From NCBI GenBank assembly GCA_029948255.1, contig JALIZF010001907.1:688001-752000 (forward strand): a DNA stretch of 64,000 nucleotides. The letters run 5' to 3'. The position numbers and the translations under genes are program-made. Positions within the stretch are counted from its first letter, which is position 1, and every line of letters begins with the position of its first letter. Source of the stretch: Telmatactis stephensoni (lineage: Eukaryota > Cnidaria > Anthozoa > Actiniaria > Isophelliidae). The notes beneath the pieces were generated by a model. It was not told where the DNA came from. It searched no databases and worked only from the letters and a program-made list of their open reading frames with translations. This document shows, in pieces, positions 32,844 through 44,099 of this stretch.

Positions 32844-33808
32844 AAATAAAGATTCTCCATACCCCACCCCACAACAATATATAATAATATCAAAATAGAC
32901 GTACTAATAACTAATTTGTCCAACCCCCCATAACTAATTACTTCTTTAATAAAATACCTCATAAAGTTCTCAACCCCTAATCTATACCTTCAGCCTGAAA
33001 ACGCTTCATCTACAGTGTATTTCTATATGTAAGGAGGCGGGGGAGGAATCCTGCAAAGAGAACACTGTCACTGAAGGACAAAACTAAAAATGAATAATAA
33101 AGTATTTATTAATTTATCACAGTAATCTGTAGTCTTAATCGTGTTCAACTGAATATTTCAGATGAGAAGGGTCCGAGATTTATAAACTTCTTTATAAGTA
33201 TCTAGTTAACATGGGCTAAATCATATCAGAATTAAAACAGGTGCGCGCAGAAACGAGTCTGCTCACAAATTTCTGAATACAATTGTTATGTAACCGATAC
33301 GTTGTGTATATCATGGAGACAGTATAAAAAGAATCCAATCAAATTTTGCCAAGATTTGGAAGCTCATTAAACTAGTTCAAATGTTTTTATCTGTAACATA
33401 AGTGTCATAATTCACAAAATCGTGAAGAAACGAATACAAAAAGAGGTGTCAATTGGGTTCATTAACAATTTATGATAAAAATAAACCTTGAAATTACTAC
33501 CAATCTTTTTCTTAGTACTGGAGATGAGAAACACTCTTCACCAAAATAAAAGCTGAAGTACTAATAATGCTAACAAAATCAGTTTGATAACTGGATCCGT
33601 TCATTAACAGCTCTTGCCCAGTCACGTGTCTTAACTCAGACAACCGAAGTTTCTGCACTCTCTTGAAAAACGCATTTTGAGTCTCACGAAGGGATCCTGG
33701 AGAGGATATCATTACTTTCCTTGGGAATTATTTTCAAAATGCGATACGCAGTATTTTTCATATAAACATGGAATCTTTTGCAGTAAAAACAATGATATTA
33801 ATTTCGCT
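32419..33808. other. Intergenic, simple repeats
   Basis: No supported gene. It holds (AAT)n at 32684-32706 and (AAAT)n at 32781-32842 (about 15 units). A TATA-like tataaaaa at 33324-33331 lies about 480 bp before the start codon of the following gene and is only a weak promoter candidate. Confidence 0.6.
32781..32842 (+). repeat. (AAAT)n microsatellite
   Basis: About 15 perfect AAAT units (phase read as aaataaataaat), plus an imperfect unit at the right end. Just upstream is (AAT)n at 32684-32706. Confidence 0.95.
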
Positions 33809-36800
33809 ATGGAGATCGATATAGGCAGTTTCAAGTGTGCGCGAAACGACAGGAGGTTTAAGAAACAGGTGAATATCATTGTTGAAAATTTGTCTTCAAA
33901 TTTGGGAAGTTCACAGAAACTCATAAGCAACGCCAGTGAAGATATTTCCAAACTCATTCAAATACTTTTTCATCTTCTTGAGACCGACAATAACAAAGGA
34001 CTACATTCAGAGGGATCCTCGAGACAAGAGGAATCTTGTCGCAAACAAGAAGAACTTGGCTGCAAAACTTCGAGTTGCATAAATCTGTCGTGCTGTGGTT
34101 GTTCAATAGAAGAACGAGGATCACAAAACAAACCTGAAAGGACAAAAAACGAAAACACCGCAAGAATTCAAAACAGTGACGTAGGAAATGCTAAGGTAAC
34201 GGTATTGAGAAAACCAGGTATTGGCATTTGTGTATATTTGAAAGCTGAAAATCTGAGACTTAAGCAAAACAGAGCTCAATCAAATTGTGATGTTAACGTT
34301 GCTGGCTTGGAAGAGTTAAGAGGTGAGAACACAACAGAAAAAAATACTGCATACATCTCAGAAAAACAAGAAAAACATTCAAGAAGAGATAAATCGAGGA
34401 GTCTGCGTGAATCGACGAAGAGAGTTTACGATCCAAAAAGTGAAGACATTGAAAAGTTTGTGAAACAAGAGCAAGATCTTGAAGATAATTCAATTAACAC
34501 TAACACAGAGTACCATGAACCGACTTTACAGATTCAAGAGAGAGATTATCCACCTGTGGTAAATTCTGTGCAACCTTACATCGAAAACTTGTCAACCGTT
34601 TTGCAGTCTGTCATGGATGGCTTAGAAACGTGCTCGCAGCTTGCAACATCTCTCAGCTCAAGCTCCATCTCTGCAAATCCTCCCTCTGAGCAACTGTCGA
34701 TTACAGAAGATGAATCGACATCATCTTATTCTGCTTTTACCGACCAGGACATTCAAACTCGGCTTAAAACAGCACAGGAATCAAGTGGAAATTCCGTAAC
34801 TGAACCAGGGCCACCTCCAGTTAAGGTATTTGACTTTGCTGCATCAGAAGAAAGGAGGACTCTCTCATTAGACTTGCCTGCTTCGGGGGCTTTTAATGAT
34901 CCAAAACAAGAATCGCACCGCATCGACGTCATGGCCGAATTTGCGAAGGTGTCTGACACCAGTGAACATCTGGACAAGCACTCAATTCAAAATGAAGGAA
35001 TTAAAATCGTAAGCTTTGATGACAAATCGTTGGACAGCGCGAAGGAGGATCCACAAGGAAAAAAGAAGAAAAATTCAAAGCAAGGAAAGAAAAAGGGTCA
35101 CGTGATGAGAAGTAAATCCGATAACTCATCAGACAAAGGAATTAAGCTCTTCAAAATGAAATTATTCTCCAGAAAAATGAAGAATAAGACGTCTGTCAAA
35201 AATAAAAAAGAGGAAGTCCTTCCCTCTGATGTTCCTGCTTGGGACGACTTTGGCTTGTTACCAGCTGCCGACAATGAGGGATCCTCACAAAACGGAGCCC
35301 TCGATGAATGCATGCAGAAACAATGTGAATCCAAAGAAGAATTCGCGATAGAATCAGATATAACAGACAAATGCTTAAAAGAAAGAGATGTGAATGGATG
35401 GTCCTCAACAGAAACTCTTGATAATGACCTCGACAAGCCTTCTCAATGCACAGATTCCCAGAGTTCTTGTGAAAGCAAAGAAAAGGTAATAAACCAATTG
35501 GAGCAGGAAAAAGCTGCATTAATGTCAGAGAAAATGGACTTAATGAATGCTTTAAGCAATCTTTGGATCGAAATGGAAGACCTGAAGAATTTGTATGAAG
35601 AAGAAAAGGAGAAGTCAAGGAAAAACTCCCATGGAGGACAAGTGTTACCCCTAGAAAGTTCGTCTTCGGTGAATACATGTACACTTAAACAAATAAAGGA
35701 GAATGGGGATTGGAGTGATGTTTCACATCAATCAGAGCAAAATCCTAGCAAAGATCCTCTCCTAAATCAAATCAAGGAGCTAAAGAATTCAAATGAAAGT
35801 CTTCTCTTTGAAATGAAGATGCAACAAGACAGCATAAAATCATTGAAAAGTAAACTAAACGTAGTTTCCAAAGATAAGGACACTTTGTCCCAAAAAATCG
35901 AAAACCTTACCGCAGAGAACAAAGCTCTCGAGGAGGCAATACAGAATTCCAATAACACCAAGGAAACTCCAAAAGTCAACAAACTTAAGGAGGAAAATTT
36001 CTCTTTGAAGTCTCGATTGGATAACCTTTTGAACGCAAAGCTTCTTTTGGAGAAAAACCAACAGAAGTTGCAAGTCGAGAAAAAGAGGATGCAAACCTGG
36101 CAGCTTCAGGTCGAAGAGAGATGCGTAAAATTGACACAAGAGATAGATAAACAAGTGAAGACGAATGCTGAGGTTCCATCGAGCAAAGGCAAAGGCACCA
36201 AGAAAGAAAATGTGCAACTGCACGTGTTGGCTCTTCCAGACAAATATGCCAAAAGAAAACTTTCTGATGAGATTCAAGTATGTTTCGAGTCCTCCTTATC
36301 TGATTCAGACACATCAGTGAGAAGTGAAACCTCTGTGCCCTCCGTGCAAAAAATGGTGAAGAATATTGAGCGAAGTAAGAGCACAGATTTTGAGCTCAAT
36401 GGGATTGATAATCCACATAAAGAAGAGAAATCCCCACTAATTAACATACGTCGCTCTGTGACGATGAACTCCATCAGCAGCCATAAGTTACTTCTGGCTG
36501 AAGATAAAGGAAAAGAGATCAAAACCGTAAGCCGATTCCCACCGACTCAGTATTCAAGTACGGAGAAATCCCGTAGAGAAGTGAGATCAAAGAGCGACGA
36601 AGGGAGCTTCCGATCCATCAAGAAGAAAACCTCACCCGAATTAGACAACTTGTCAGTGGAGTTCTTATTCAATTTGGAATCCAAATGCTACAAACTTTTA
36701 GAAAAGTACAAGGAGTTGATAACAAAAGATACAAATCTTCAAAAAAGTAACCAAGGGGAAAACAGCAACATGAAAACAATGAATGAAAAATTGTCCGTGC

Positions 36801-37753
36801 CTTCATCACTTGATGAATTTGACAAGGAAGTTGGAAAGCAGCCAGACACCGTGCTGTACTCGTGTTTGAGGAATTTACAAAAAGAAAACGACACCTTAAA
36901 GCTTGATAATCTCAAACTCAAAGCAGTGGTCACCGACATGAAGAGCAAGAAATCTGATGCTGAAAGTAAAACGGAAGAAAATCCAATCAAGTGCAGAAAA
37001 GAGCTTGTTGAGCAGGCTGCCGAGAAAGACTGGGCGTTGGAGACACGTGTTGAGCCCGAAAGAGATTTTGGTCTGTTTGACAAATTTATTGATGAGAGAA
37101 TGAGAAGAAACGGACTCAAATCCATGTCATCCAAATCCATTGATGAAATTGATGGGATAAAAACTGACCGAAACAACGTGGAGCTTAGACAAGAACCTGA
37201 AAAAGACTTAAGTTCCTGGCATCGAAAACGTTCTGAGAAGAAGAAATCGAGAGAAAATGCCAAAGTGTTCAGAAATCAAGAGCTGGAATTTGAGAAAGGT
37301 CAAAATGAGTTGAAACTGTTTCTCTCTGACCTTGAGGTGTATCCAAATCACGACGACATTGACAAATCTTCTGAAGAAATAAGTATGATGGACTTTACTC
37401 GGACAAGGGCAGTAAGCCTGGACGGGGGCATGAATGAGGCCACGCAGTATCCAACATCATCGACTTCTAGGAGGGAAGAACGTTCAAACGACTTTCAGAA
37501 ATCTTTGAATGAGGAGTACAGCACTCATCAGACTATCCCGGAAAATAGCACAAGCCCTATTGCCTCGAATAAATGTTGCAAATCTGCCACAATGAACGGT
37601 CATCATCATTGCAGTTCAATACTGACCCGCTTAAATATGATGGAAATCCAGAGAGCTTCACCAAAGAGGCGTGGAAATGATAGCAAGGCTATAAGAAAGG
37701 CCTTGTCCACTTGCAGAAGCCGTGATCGTTTGCTGAAAATTCATTACGTTTAA
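33809..37753 (+). CDS. Intronless 1314-codon coiled-coil protein, not recognised
   Basis: The ORF is open without ATG from 33677, but the first ATG in frame is 33809 (gctATGG, purine at -3 and G at +4), so I start there. Seen: an N-terminal helix (FKKQVNIIVENLSSNLGSSQ); a Cys cluster near residues 77-100 (CKTSSCINLSCCGC); a charged disordered part; coiled coils near 558-608 (INQLEQEKAALMSEKMDLMN), 650-788, 949-984 and 1020-1049; basic Lys runs (GKKKKNSKQGKKKG) near 415. Basophilic-kinase-like motifs recur: RSKS three times, RxxSLD twice, RRSVT, KSMSSKS. No catalytic domain or membrane segment is evident. Stop TAA at 37751-37753. It may be a cytoskeletal or scaffold protein, or a lineage-specific retrogene; function unknown. 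A single exon of this length is unusual beside the 47-exon neighbour. Confidence 0.8.
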   Translation: MEIDIGSFKCARNDRRFKKQVNIIVENLSSNLGSSQKLISNASEDISKLIQILFHLLETDNNKGLHSEGSSRQEESCRKQEELGCKTSSCINLSCCGCSIEERGSQNKPERTKNENTARIQNSDVGNAKVTVLRKPGIGICVYLKAENLRLKQNRAQSNCDVNVAGLEELRGENTTEKNTAYISEKQEKHSRRDKSRSLRESTKRVYDPKSEDIEKFVKQEQDLEDNSINTNTEYHEPTLQIQERDYPPVVNSVQPYIENLSTVLQSVMDGLETCSQLATSLSSSSISANPPSEQLSITEDESTSSYSAFTDQDIQTRLKTAQESSGNSVTEPGPPPVKVFDFAASEERRTLSLDLPASGAFNDPKQESHRIDVMAEFAKVSDTSEHLDKHSIQNEGIKIVSFDDKSLDSAKEDPQGKKKKNSKQGKKKGHVMRSKSDNSSDKGIKLFKMKLFSRKMKNKTSVKNKKEEVLPSDVPAWDDFGLLPAADNEGSSQNGALDECMQKQCESKEEFAIESDITDKCLKERDVNGWSSTETLDNDLDKPSQCTDSQSSCESKEKVINQLEQEKAALMSEKMDLMNALSNLWIEMEDLKNLYEEEKEKSRKNSHGGQVLPLESSSSVNTCTLKQIKENGDWSDVSHQSEQNPSKDPLLNQIKELKNSNESLLFEMKMQQDSIKSLKSKLNVVSKDKDTLSQKIENLTAENKALEEAIQNSNNTKETPKVNKLKEENFSLKSRLDNLLNAKLLLEKNQQKLQVEKKRMQTWQLQVEERCVKLTQEIDKQVKTNAEVPSSKGKGTKKENVQLHVLALPDKYAKRKLSDEIQVCFESSLSDSDTSVRSETSVPSVQKMVKNIERSKSTDFELNGIDNPHKEEKSPLINIRRSVTMNSISSHKLLLAEDKGKEIKTVSRFPPTQYSSTEKSRREVRSKSDEGSFRSIKKKTSPELDNLSVEFLFNLESKCYKLLEKYKELITKDTNLQKSNQGENSNMKTMNEKLSVPSSLDEFDKEVGKQPDTVLYSCLRNLQKENDTLKLDNLKLKAVVTDMKSKKSDAESKTEENPIKCRKELVEQAAEKDWALETRVEPERDFGLFDKFIDERMRRNGLKSMSSKSIDEIDGIKTDRNNVELRQEPEKDLSSWHRKRSEKKKSRENAKVFRNQELEFEKGQNELKLFLSDLEVYPNHDDIDKSSEEISMMDFTRTRAVSLDGGMNEATQYPTSSTSRREERSNDFQKSLNEEYSTHQTIPENSTSPIASNKCCKSATMNGHHHCSSILTRLNMMEIQRASPKRRGNDSKAIRKALSTCRSRDRLLKIHYV

Positions 37754-38025
37754 GAAAGTAAAGAATGCCAAAAAACAAACAGACAAACAAAAACAAAAGA
37801 AGAACAAAATCGGAGGAAAGTTTTTCTTTATGGAGTTAACTAAGTACGTACAAAAAGTCAACACCGTCGAACTCAGTCTAGAGAGAGAAATCAGTAAAAA
37901 GAGATAGAAGTTAACGAAGGACAGTCATCAAAGTTGTGGGGAGATGGTACAATGTTTACCGACAATAGTTTCACGCTTATCCTGCAGTGATCTGTATTGA
38001 GTAATTGTTGTTGTTTTGTTTGTCT

Positions 38026-38239
38026 GTTTTGTTTTGTTTTGTTTTGTTTTGTTTTGTTTTGTTTTGTTTTGTTTTGTTTTGTTTTGTTTTGTTTTGTTTT
38101 GTTTTGTTTTGTTTTGTTTTGTTTTGTTTTGTTTTGTTTTGTTTTGTTTTGTTTTGTTTTGTTTTGTTTTGTTTTGTTTTGTTTTGTTTTGTTTTGTTTT
38201 GTTTTGTTTTGTTTTGTTTTGTTTTGTTTTGTTTTGTTT
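38026..38239 (+). repeat. (TTTTG)n pentanucleotide array, about 43 units
   Basis: Perfect gtttt units over 214 bp, ending in gtttgtttgattg. It begins 273 bp after the stop codon of the coiled-coil gene, so it may lie in its 3' UTR. The Cys/Phe/Leu/Val frames through it are artefacts. Confidence 0.98.
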
Positions 38240-38955
38240 GTTTGATTGTTTGTTTTCTCTCCATTTTTATTTGTATGTGTTTTTCAGTTTTGTTTTTCTC
38301 TTTATATCTATGTTGTGGTTTAATTTTTTCACATGGTTTAAATTTTTCTGAAGGTTAGGTTAAGTATTTTATGCTGGATAAGTTATGCATTTAGGTCAGT
38401 TCAGTAGTGATAATGGATCTAACTGAAAGGAAGTGGATGAGTAAATCAATGCTCTAGAATCAGAGGAAAATTTCAAACTACAACATGTATAGACAGCATG
38501 ACTAAAAGCAAACAACTCATCAGGACCGGGAATTAGAGGGATTTACAATACATATACAGAAAGAGGGACTTCCCAGATACTCAATAGGGTTGTCTAGAGG
38601 AGGATGTTTGCTCGTATTTCATTTATATATGGTCACCCATTTGAGACACTTCCTTGAAAATATAAAGATCGCAGACTTAATGCAATATATTAAAAAACAT
38701 ATAGAAATATATTAGTAAAAAAGCAGATTTGCGTCTTAGAATTGAATTAGCATCAAATACTGAGTATGAGAAACCACGTACACTTAAGTGAAATTGATCA
38801 TTTAGCCATTAGAGCCAATATTTAGGATCGAGCTAAATGTATTTTTCTCATTTTTTATTCATTTTTATTCATTTTTATTCAAAATTCTAAACGACAATTT
38901 ATGGATTTATGTCCTCATTGACTACTCGGAAATGTGTTAGATATGTATAGATATG

Positions 38956-39031
38956 TATGCTTCTTCAAGTGTAGATTTTTGCTCGGATTTTTTCTGAGCA
39001 AAAATCTACACTCGAACTGAGAAGTATACGC
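38956..39031. repeat. Inverted repeat hairpin
   Basis: The inner arms gtgtagatttttgctc and gagcaaaaatctacac are perfect and separated by an 11-nt loop. Outer arms gtatgcttctt and gagaagtatac are imperfect. Probably a tiny MITE or remnant. Confidence 0.7.
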
Positions 39032-39814
39032 ATTTAACTAATTTATGGATTAATTGTCAGTGGTGAAGGTATATGAGGTTTATGTTTTAATCATAATAGC
39101 AAGACCAAGACGGCTTGACCATTTACACGTACTATACGGTCAAATATCACTTCTTTAAAATTCGATGATATGTTATATTGATTTAATGGATGTTCTATAG
39201 GGCGACGCTTTGGCCAATATTCCAAAACAAGTAATGACATTTTATGAATAGTGCATGCTAGAATTCATAGAAGACTCGATCGAAGAGCCTTAATTTTCCC
39301 TGAAGCTACGAAAACTCGCGTGAGGATTATCCCTTCGATATTAAAGGAACCTGAGTATTTGATATACTCAGCTTAAAGATAAACCAATATAAATTCAATG
39401 CTAGATATTCTTACGTTGGGTTTGGGCGATTTTATTGATCGTTTGTACATTTTTTTTGATTAAATAAAATAACATTCACTGTGAGATCTGTGTCCTTTTA
39501 TTGGTAAATGATTAGGGTACACTAATGGTCTGTAATTTACTTAGTACATGACGGGGTCTAAAGATAAAACCTTTTCTTAAAAAGCGCGGTATATTACGAC
39601 CTTTATCATCGAGCATAAAACATAAGTGTTTACATTATGTTTGATTCGCTTATATTGCTTCACTAGAATTAAACCTGATCATCTTAATATTGTAAACAAC
39701 TCAATAAGTTTAATCGAGAAAATACCCAATGCAGCGCAATATCTTCTAAGCTCTATGAGATCTGTTTACACGTGAAAACAGGTAGTTCGTGTTGTGGGAA
39801 TGTTGGATCAAGGA

Positions 39815-40124
39815 TTGATCGCGCAACCAAGGGCGCAACATTGTTTTCCAAGTAAACATTGTTTTTCGCAAAGATTGTGAACTGGAGTATTATATTAGTG
39901 CGCGCTGCATATCGAGATATCTGGTTCACGCAAATCTTTTGTGGTTGTATAAATGTGGAATCCAGCCCGTTGATCGCGCAACTAAGGGCGCAACATTGTT
40001 TCAAAGTAAACATTGTTTTTTGCAAAGATTGTGAACTTGAGTATTATATTAGTGCGCGCTGCATATCGAGATGATCTGGTTCACGCGAATCTTTTGTGGT
40101 TGTATAAACGTGGAATCTAGCCCT
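39815..40124 (+). repeat. Tandem direct duplication, unit about 155 bp
   Basis: Copy 1 (39815-39969) and copy 2 (39970-40124) both start ttgatcgcgcaac and run through gcaaagattgtgaact and gcgcgctgcatatcgagat to tggaatc. They differ by about ten substitutions and 1-nt indels. No coding content. Confidence 0.9.
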
Positions 40125-40499
40125 TTGGATGTATTTGTATATCTTCAAATTCAAGGAATACTATCAGAAATTAATTGATTATTATTTTGAAATACGAAGG
40201 TTTATGGGCATTAATGATCCTTAAGTGCAGTTTGATTGGTTCTGACATCATCAGTTGCACGCAAGAGAGGGATTTTGGTTAACGACATACAGATAATTGC
40301 CATTTTAAAATCATGTACAAAGCCAGTTAATAAAGACAAAGTTCCATCTGACGTATTATCAATCCTTAAAACTTAGATTACAATATGGACCTAGAAAAAG
40401 ATATATTTTTCAGGCGAGATACAAGTGTTCTTGTCAGGCGAGATACAAGTGCGAGATACAAGTGTTCTTGTCAAAATGCAGCTAGAGTTTCCTATGACC

Positions 40500-40680
40500 C
40501 TTTGCAAATGAAATCACGCACAAAAATTTATTCTTTTCACGTGTCACGGATAATTAAAAAATCTCCTTCACGTTTACAAAAAATTAAAAGTTGCTTTCAC
40601 GTGGACGCAAAAAGATTTTAGACCTTAAATCACGTTTCACGTCAAAATAAATCAGCCATTCACGTTTCACGCAAAAGGTA
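40500..40680 (+). repeat. Dispersed repeat family G (CACGTTTCACG-rich)
   Basis: About 181 bp with several cacgtttcacg-like motifs: ttcacgtgtcacggataatt, cttcacgtttac, ttcacgtggacgc, atcacgtttcacgtc, attcacgtttcacgc. An inverted copy lies at 51095-51276. No terminal inverted repeats were seen. Confidence 0.8.
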
Positions 40681-40995
40681 TAAGATACCTGAAAAACGAG
40701 CTTTCTACTCCGTCGCGCAGTCTTTCTCCGTTCTTGGTCAACTTGTCTTCTTTCTATTTTACTATAGTCCAGCAAAATATCGCATGTTGATCAGTCTTCT
40801 TCATGTATGGTTCGTGTTGCTTTTGATATCTTTTGTACTTTTGTTCGATTATGATCAACTATTTCAAAGTCTTGTTTTTGATAAACTTGAATTATGACCC
40901 AACCAAATACCCAAGTATATACGCTTTTATTAGTAAGTGTTTTTAAATGATATTTCAAGAGGTTTTTGGTAAAAACTCAAATTCTTAAAAACTTA

Positions 40996-41026
<31 letters not shown>

Positions 41027-44000
41027 TGATTATTTTTTGTTCTCAACTGAGATAAATGGCTGGCTTAATAGCGTATATCTTTGCGTACTAGTGATACCCC
41101 CATCAAGTAGGATTTGATTGAACTTAATTTTTTTCCCGTTTTGACAAACGATTTCTTTTCGCTTTATGGCGTCAGTCATTAATCAGACACTGATTTGAAC
41201 CGACAGAGGTTTCTGAGCCATTTTAACACACCCAGCTACATATATGCGGACTCACAAACACGGGGCCGCGGAAACTATCGATCTAAATTGATTCCGTTAC
41301 TTTCACTGCTGTGAGTAAACCATCTCAAGACAGGTATTGACTGAAAAAAGCGCATTTGATCATTACAGCTTGGAAAATGCGGATATGCGCTCCATAAGTT
41401 AATGAATTATTTATTATTATCCACGAGGCATATACGAACTGCTTTATCTCTTGCACGATCGCCTAAGACAACTCTATCCTGTGTTGCACTTTGTAAGGCG
41501 TGGGCGAGCTGTTTACCCTTGTGGCTAGTTAGGCAATAAAGATCTAAAAATATTTGCCAATTTTTCTCAAGTGGGCAGATGAGGTACCGAAGCTTGAGGA
41601 CCGGATTTGGATGGACACGAGGCAACATTACTCGTGCTACTAAGCGTTGGCATTAGTTTTGCCGCAAAATGAAAAGGAAGAAGAGTCAAAAATAACACTT
41701 TTGTCTTTTTCAATTAGTACTGGTTTTCACTTGAAGCGCGTGGTATGGCTCACTATAATAACAATCAAAAACAAACGTTTCTTTTGTGATGCGGAAAGTC
41801 TTAATGACTGTATTGTAAATTAGTGGAGCGGATTAACGGTTTTTTATATAGGAACTCGTCGACGGTTCTTTGAAAAAGGTAGTGACTATAGTTAGTCTTA
41901 GTCAAGTTGGTTGACAGTAAACGAGATTTCCAATAGGTCAATTAATCTTCGTATTTTGGACGCCAAATCCGGTCAATATGCATTAGGGATTTAGTGCGTA
42001 AGCTGCTTGATGCTCAACATTTAGCTCTGCTCACGGTTTAAATTTACAAAAAGACAATTTTGAGCTAAGTTGTTGTAAGCGTGCTCATGGTCTTTTGCAA
42101 AGTTTGTCTCAAGTGCTGGCGGATTTTGTTCATTCATAAACGCTTTAAGTATCATTAACTGTTTTCTTGGGTAAAAAGGCAGCACAAAAATTGAGTGCCA
42201 TGTTTGTACCATTATAAAAATTGCTCCAAATCAACTCTTATCCATTAAATTTCAATGCATCCAACCAATTTTTAATCATCTCGTCAACCAATCACATCAC
42301 CAATCTTAAATACTTGAACTTAAGACACTAAAGCCACGTTTTCGTTCTGTATTGATGATATCAAATAAACCCAATTTTGTGACGATGCACTTCATTTAAA
42401 CTTTCAGTAAAAGCGGATCGCTCGTCATTTGGTCTGGTCAGAGGATAAAACAGGAATTAACGGATAAGCTGGAATATCTAAGGAAAGGATTTAACTCTCC
42501 ATATTTTATCCCTCCATTAAATATATAGCTTCAAAAGACATGTAAATGGTGAACGTCTTGCAGTGGGGAAAATTTTTCGGGCAGTTAATTATAGCAGATT
42601 CGCCTTTAATGAGAGTGGCGGATGGATTTTATGTGGAAAAACACAACAACTTAGTCTGCCTGAATCGATCAACAGCTCGTAATTTTCCCGCGAGGTATTT
42701 AAGTCGAAAATTCGACAATATTTTTCAGTTTATGGTCAAAAGTATTTGAAACACGTTATAAAGAAAATTCATTATGAAAATAAGTTTTTTTGAGAGAGAA
42801 AAACAGAAAGAAATAAAGGAAATTGCTAGCTACTTTTTGGGGTGTTTGTTTTTTTGGTGCAGATGTTTTCCTCCGGCGTGTTGATTTTATTATTATTTTT
42901 TATCCAAATTGATTGAAACTTAGCGTCATTTGAAACATACCCAACGGCTTTCAATCTTTGATAATTTTTTATCGTCGATGTTTCCATTAACGCTTTGTCT
43001 ATCTACAAGTTGTTTGTGAGGGCACAACGGATTTTAAATGTGGTTAGTTTTTCTCGCTACCTTCTAGTGGTTTTCACGATTGATTAACTTAGTAAAATCA
43101 TTGATACTGATAACTAGCTAGATTCACTACTTTATTGTTTTTCACTTGTTTGTTTTATATATAGAAAACACATGAGTAATCAATACGCAATGCCGACAGC
43201 TCCAAGAAGTTTCCTTTTTTATGAGTACAGCACATATGGAATTAAAAGTCCGGATGTCATCGAATAGAGTATTACGATCAATCTTGTTTTTTACTTTGCG
43301 TTCGTACATCTTTTCACGTCACATTTTGGTCCGTTAAAAATTACATTTCTGATAAGATCGCTTGGAACGGATTTGCAACTCCGGGCCAAATCTTTATCGT
43401 TTGAAATTAAAGTTTGTCCTTTGCGTTCACTATAACGATTCATAGAGTGCCATAGCTTGTTATTTTAACAAAATTTAGTATTAATTCAAAAGTTTTTGTT
43501 GTTGTTGTACCGTTATTTATGGCAATCAACTTCAGAAACCACTTCAGATCTTTCTTTGATCTTTTATTCAGTTATCGTCTTTGTACATACATTTATATAG
43601 TGTGGCTTCTATAAGTGTCTTTAGTCAGTGAAGTAACGTGTTTGTCAAATTTATGGCTGTCAGAATAAAATAGATTTAAATGTGCTAATAGTGATAAGAT
43701 GTTATACTCTGAAACTTGACATCAAATCTAACAAATAGTGATTCAGTTTTAATAAAATCGTGGCTTAACCTGTTAGGATGAGATTTCAAACCTACTTTAC
43801 GACTGTTAACATTTTTTGAACAACAGTGTACAAGAATTGTGCGATTGTTTTGCATACTAGTATCTAAATACATTTTCTAATTTGTGGAGCCCCACAGTCA
43901 ATGATATAATTACAATGTGTTTGAAGATACACAATGGATTATCAATCCCTGAAAACGTTCGTGTTAGTCGCAGAGTATACATGTTTTGGCTAAGACTTTG

Positions 44001-44099
44001 TAGACGAGCTAATATTATAGCAACAAAAATACGTTTATAATGAAAAGAGAAATGATAGTTCCATCTTAAGCCAATGTCTGTTCTTTCGAAGGCTAAAGC

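Larger units (their letters stand above)
37754..44099. other. Gene-poor intergenic region
   Basis: No supported gene. It holds (TTTTG)n at 38026-38239, a hairpin at 38956-39031, an AATAAA at 39463-39468 (too far to assign to the upstream gene with confidence), the 155-bp duplication at 39815-40124, a dispersed repeat at 40500-40680, (TA)n near 41000-41020, and otherwise AT-rich unique sequence. Short frames there lack codon structure. Confidence 0.6.

Noticed and set aside
33677..33808. Upstream extension of the coiled-coil ORF to 33677
   Set aside because: The codon at 33677 is TTG. The first ATG in frame is 33809 and has a good initiation context.
37997..38358. Cys/Phe/Leu/Val repeat frames on both strands
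   Set aside because: Products of the (TTTTG)n array; period-5 DNA gives open frames by default.
40385..40621. 78-codon plus-strand frame
   Set aside because: Its second half is the family G repeat, and its start is a short tandem repeat of gcgagatacaagtg.
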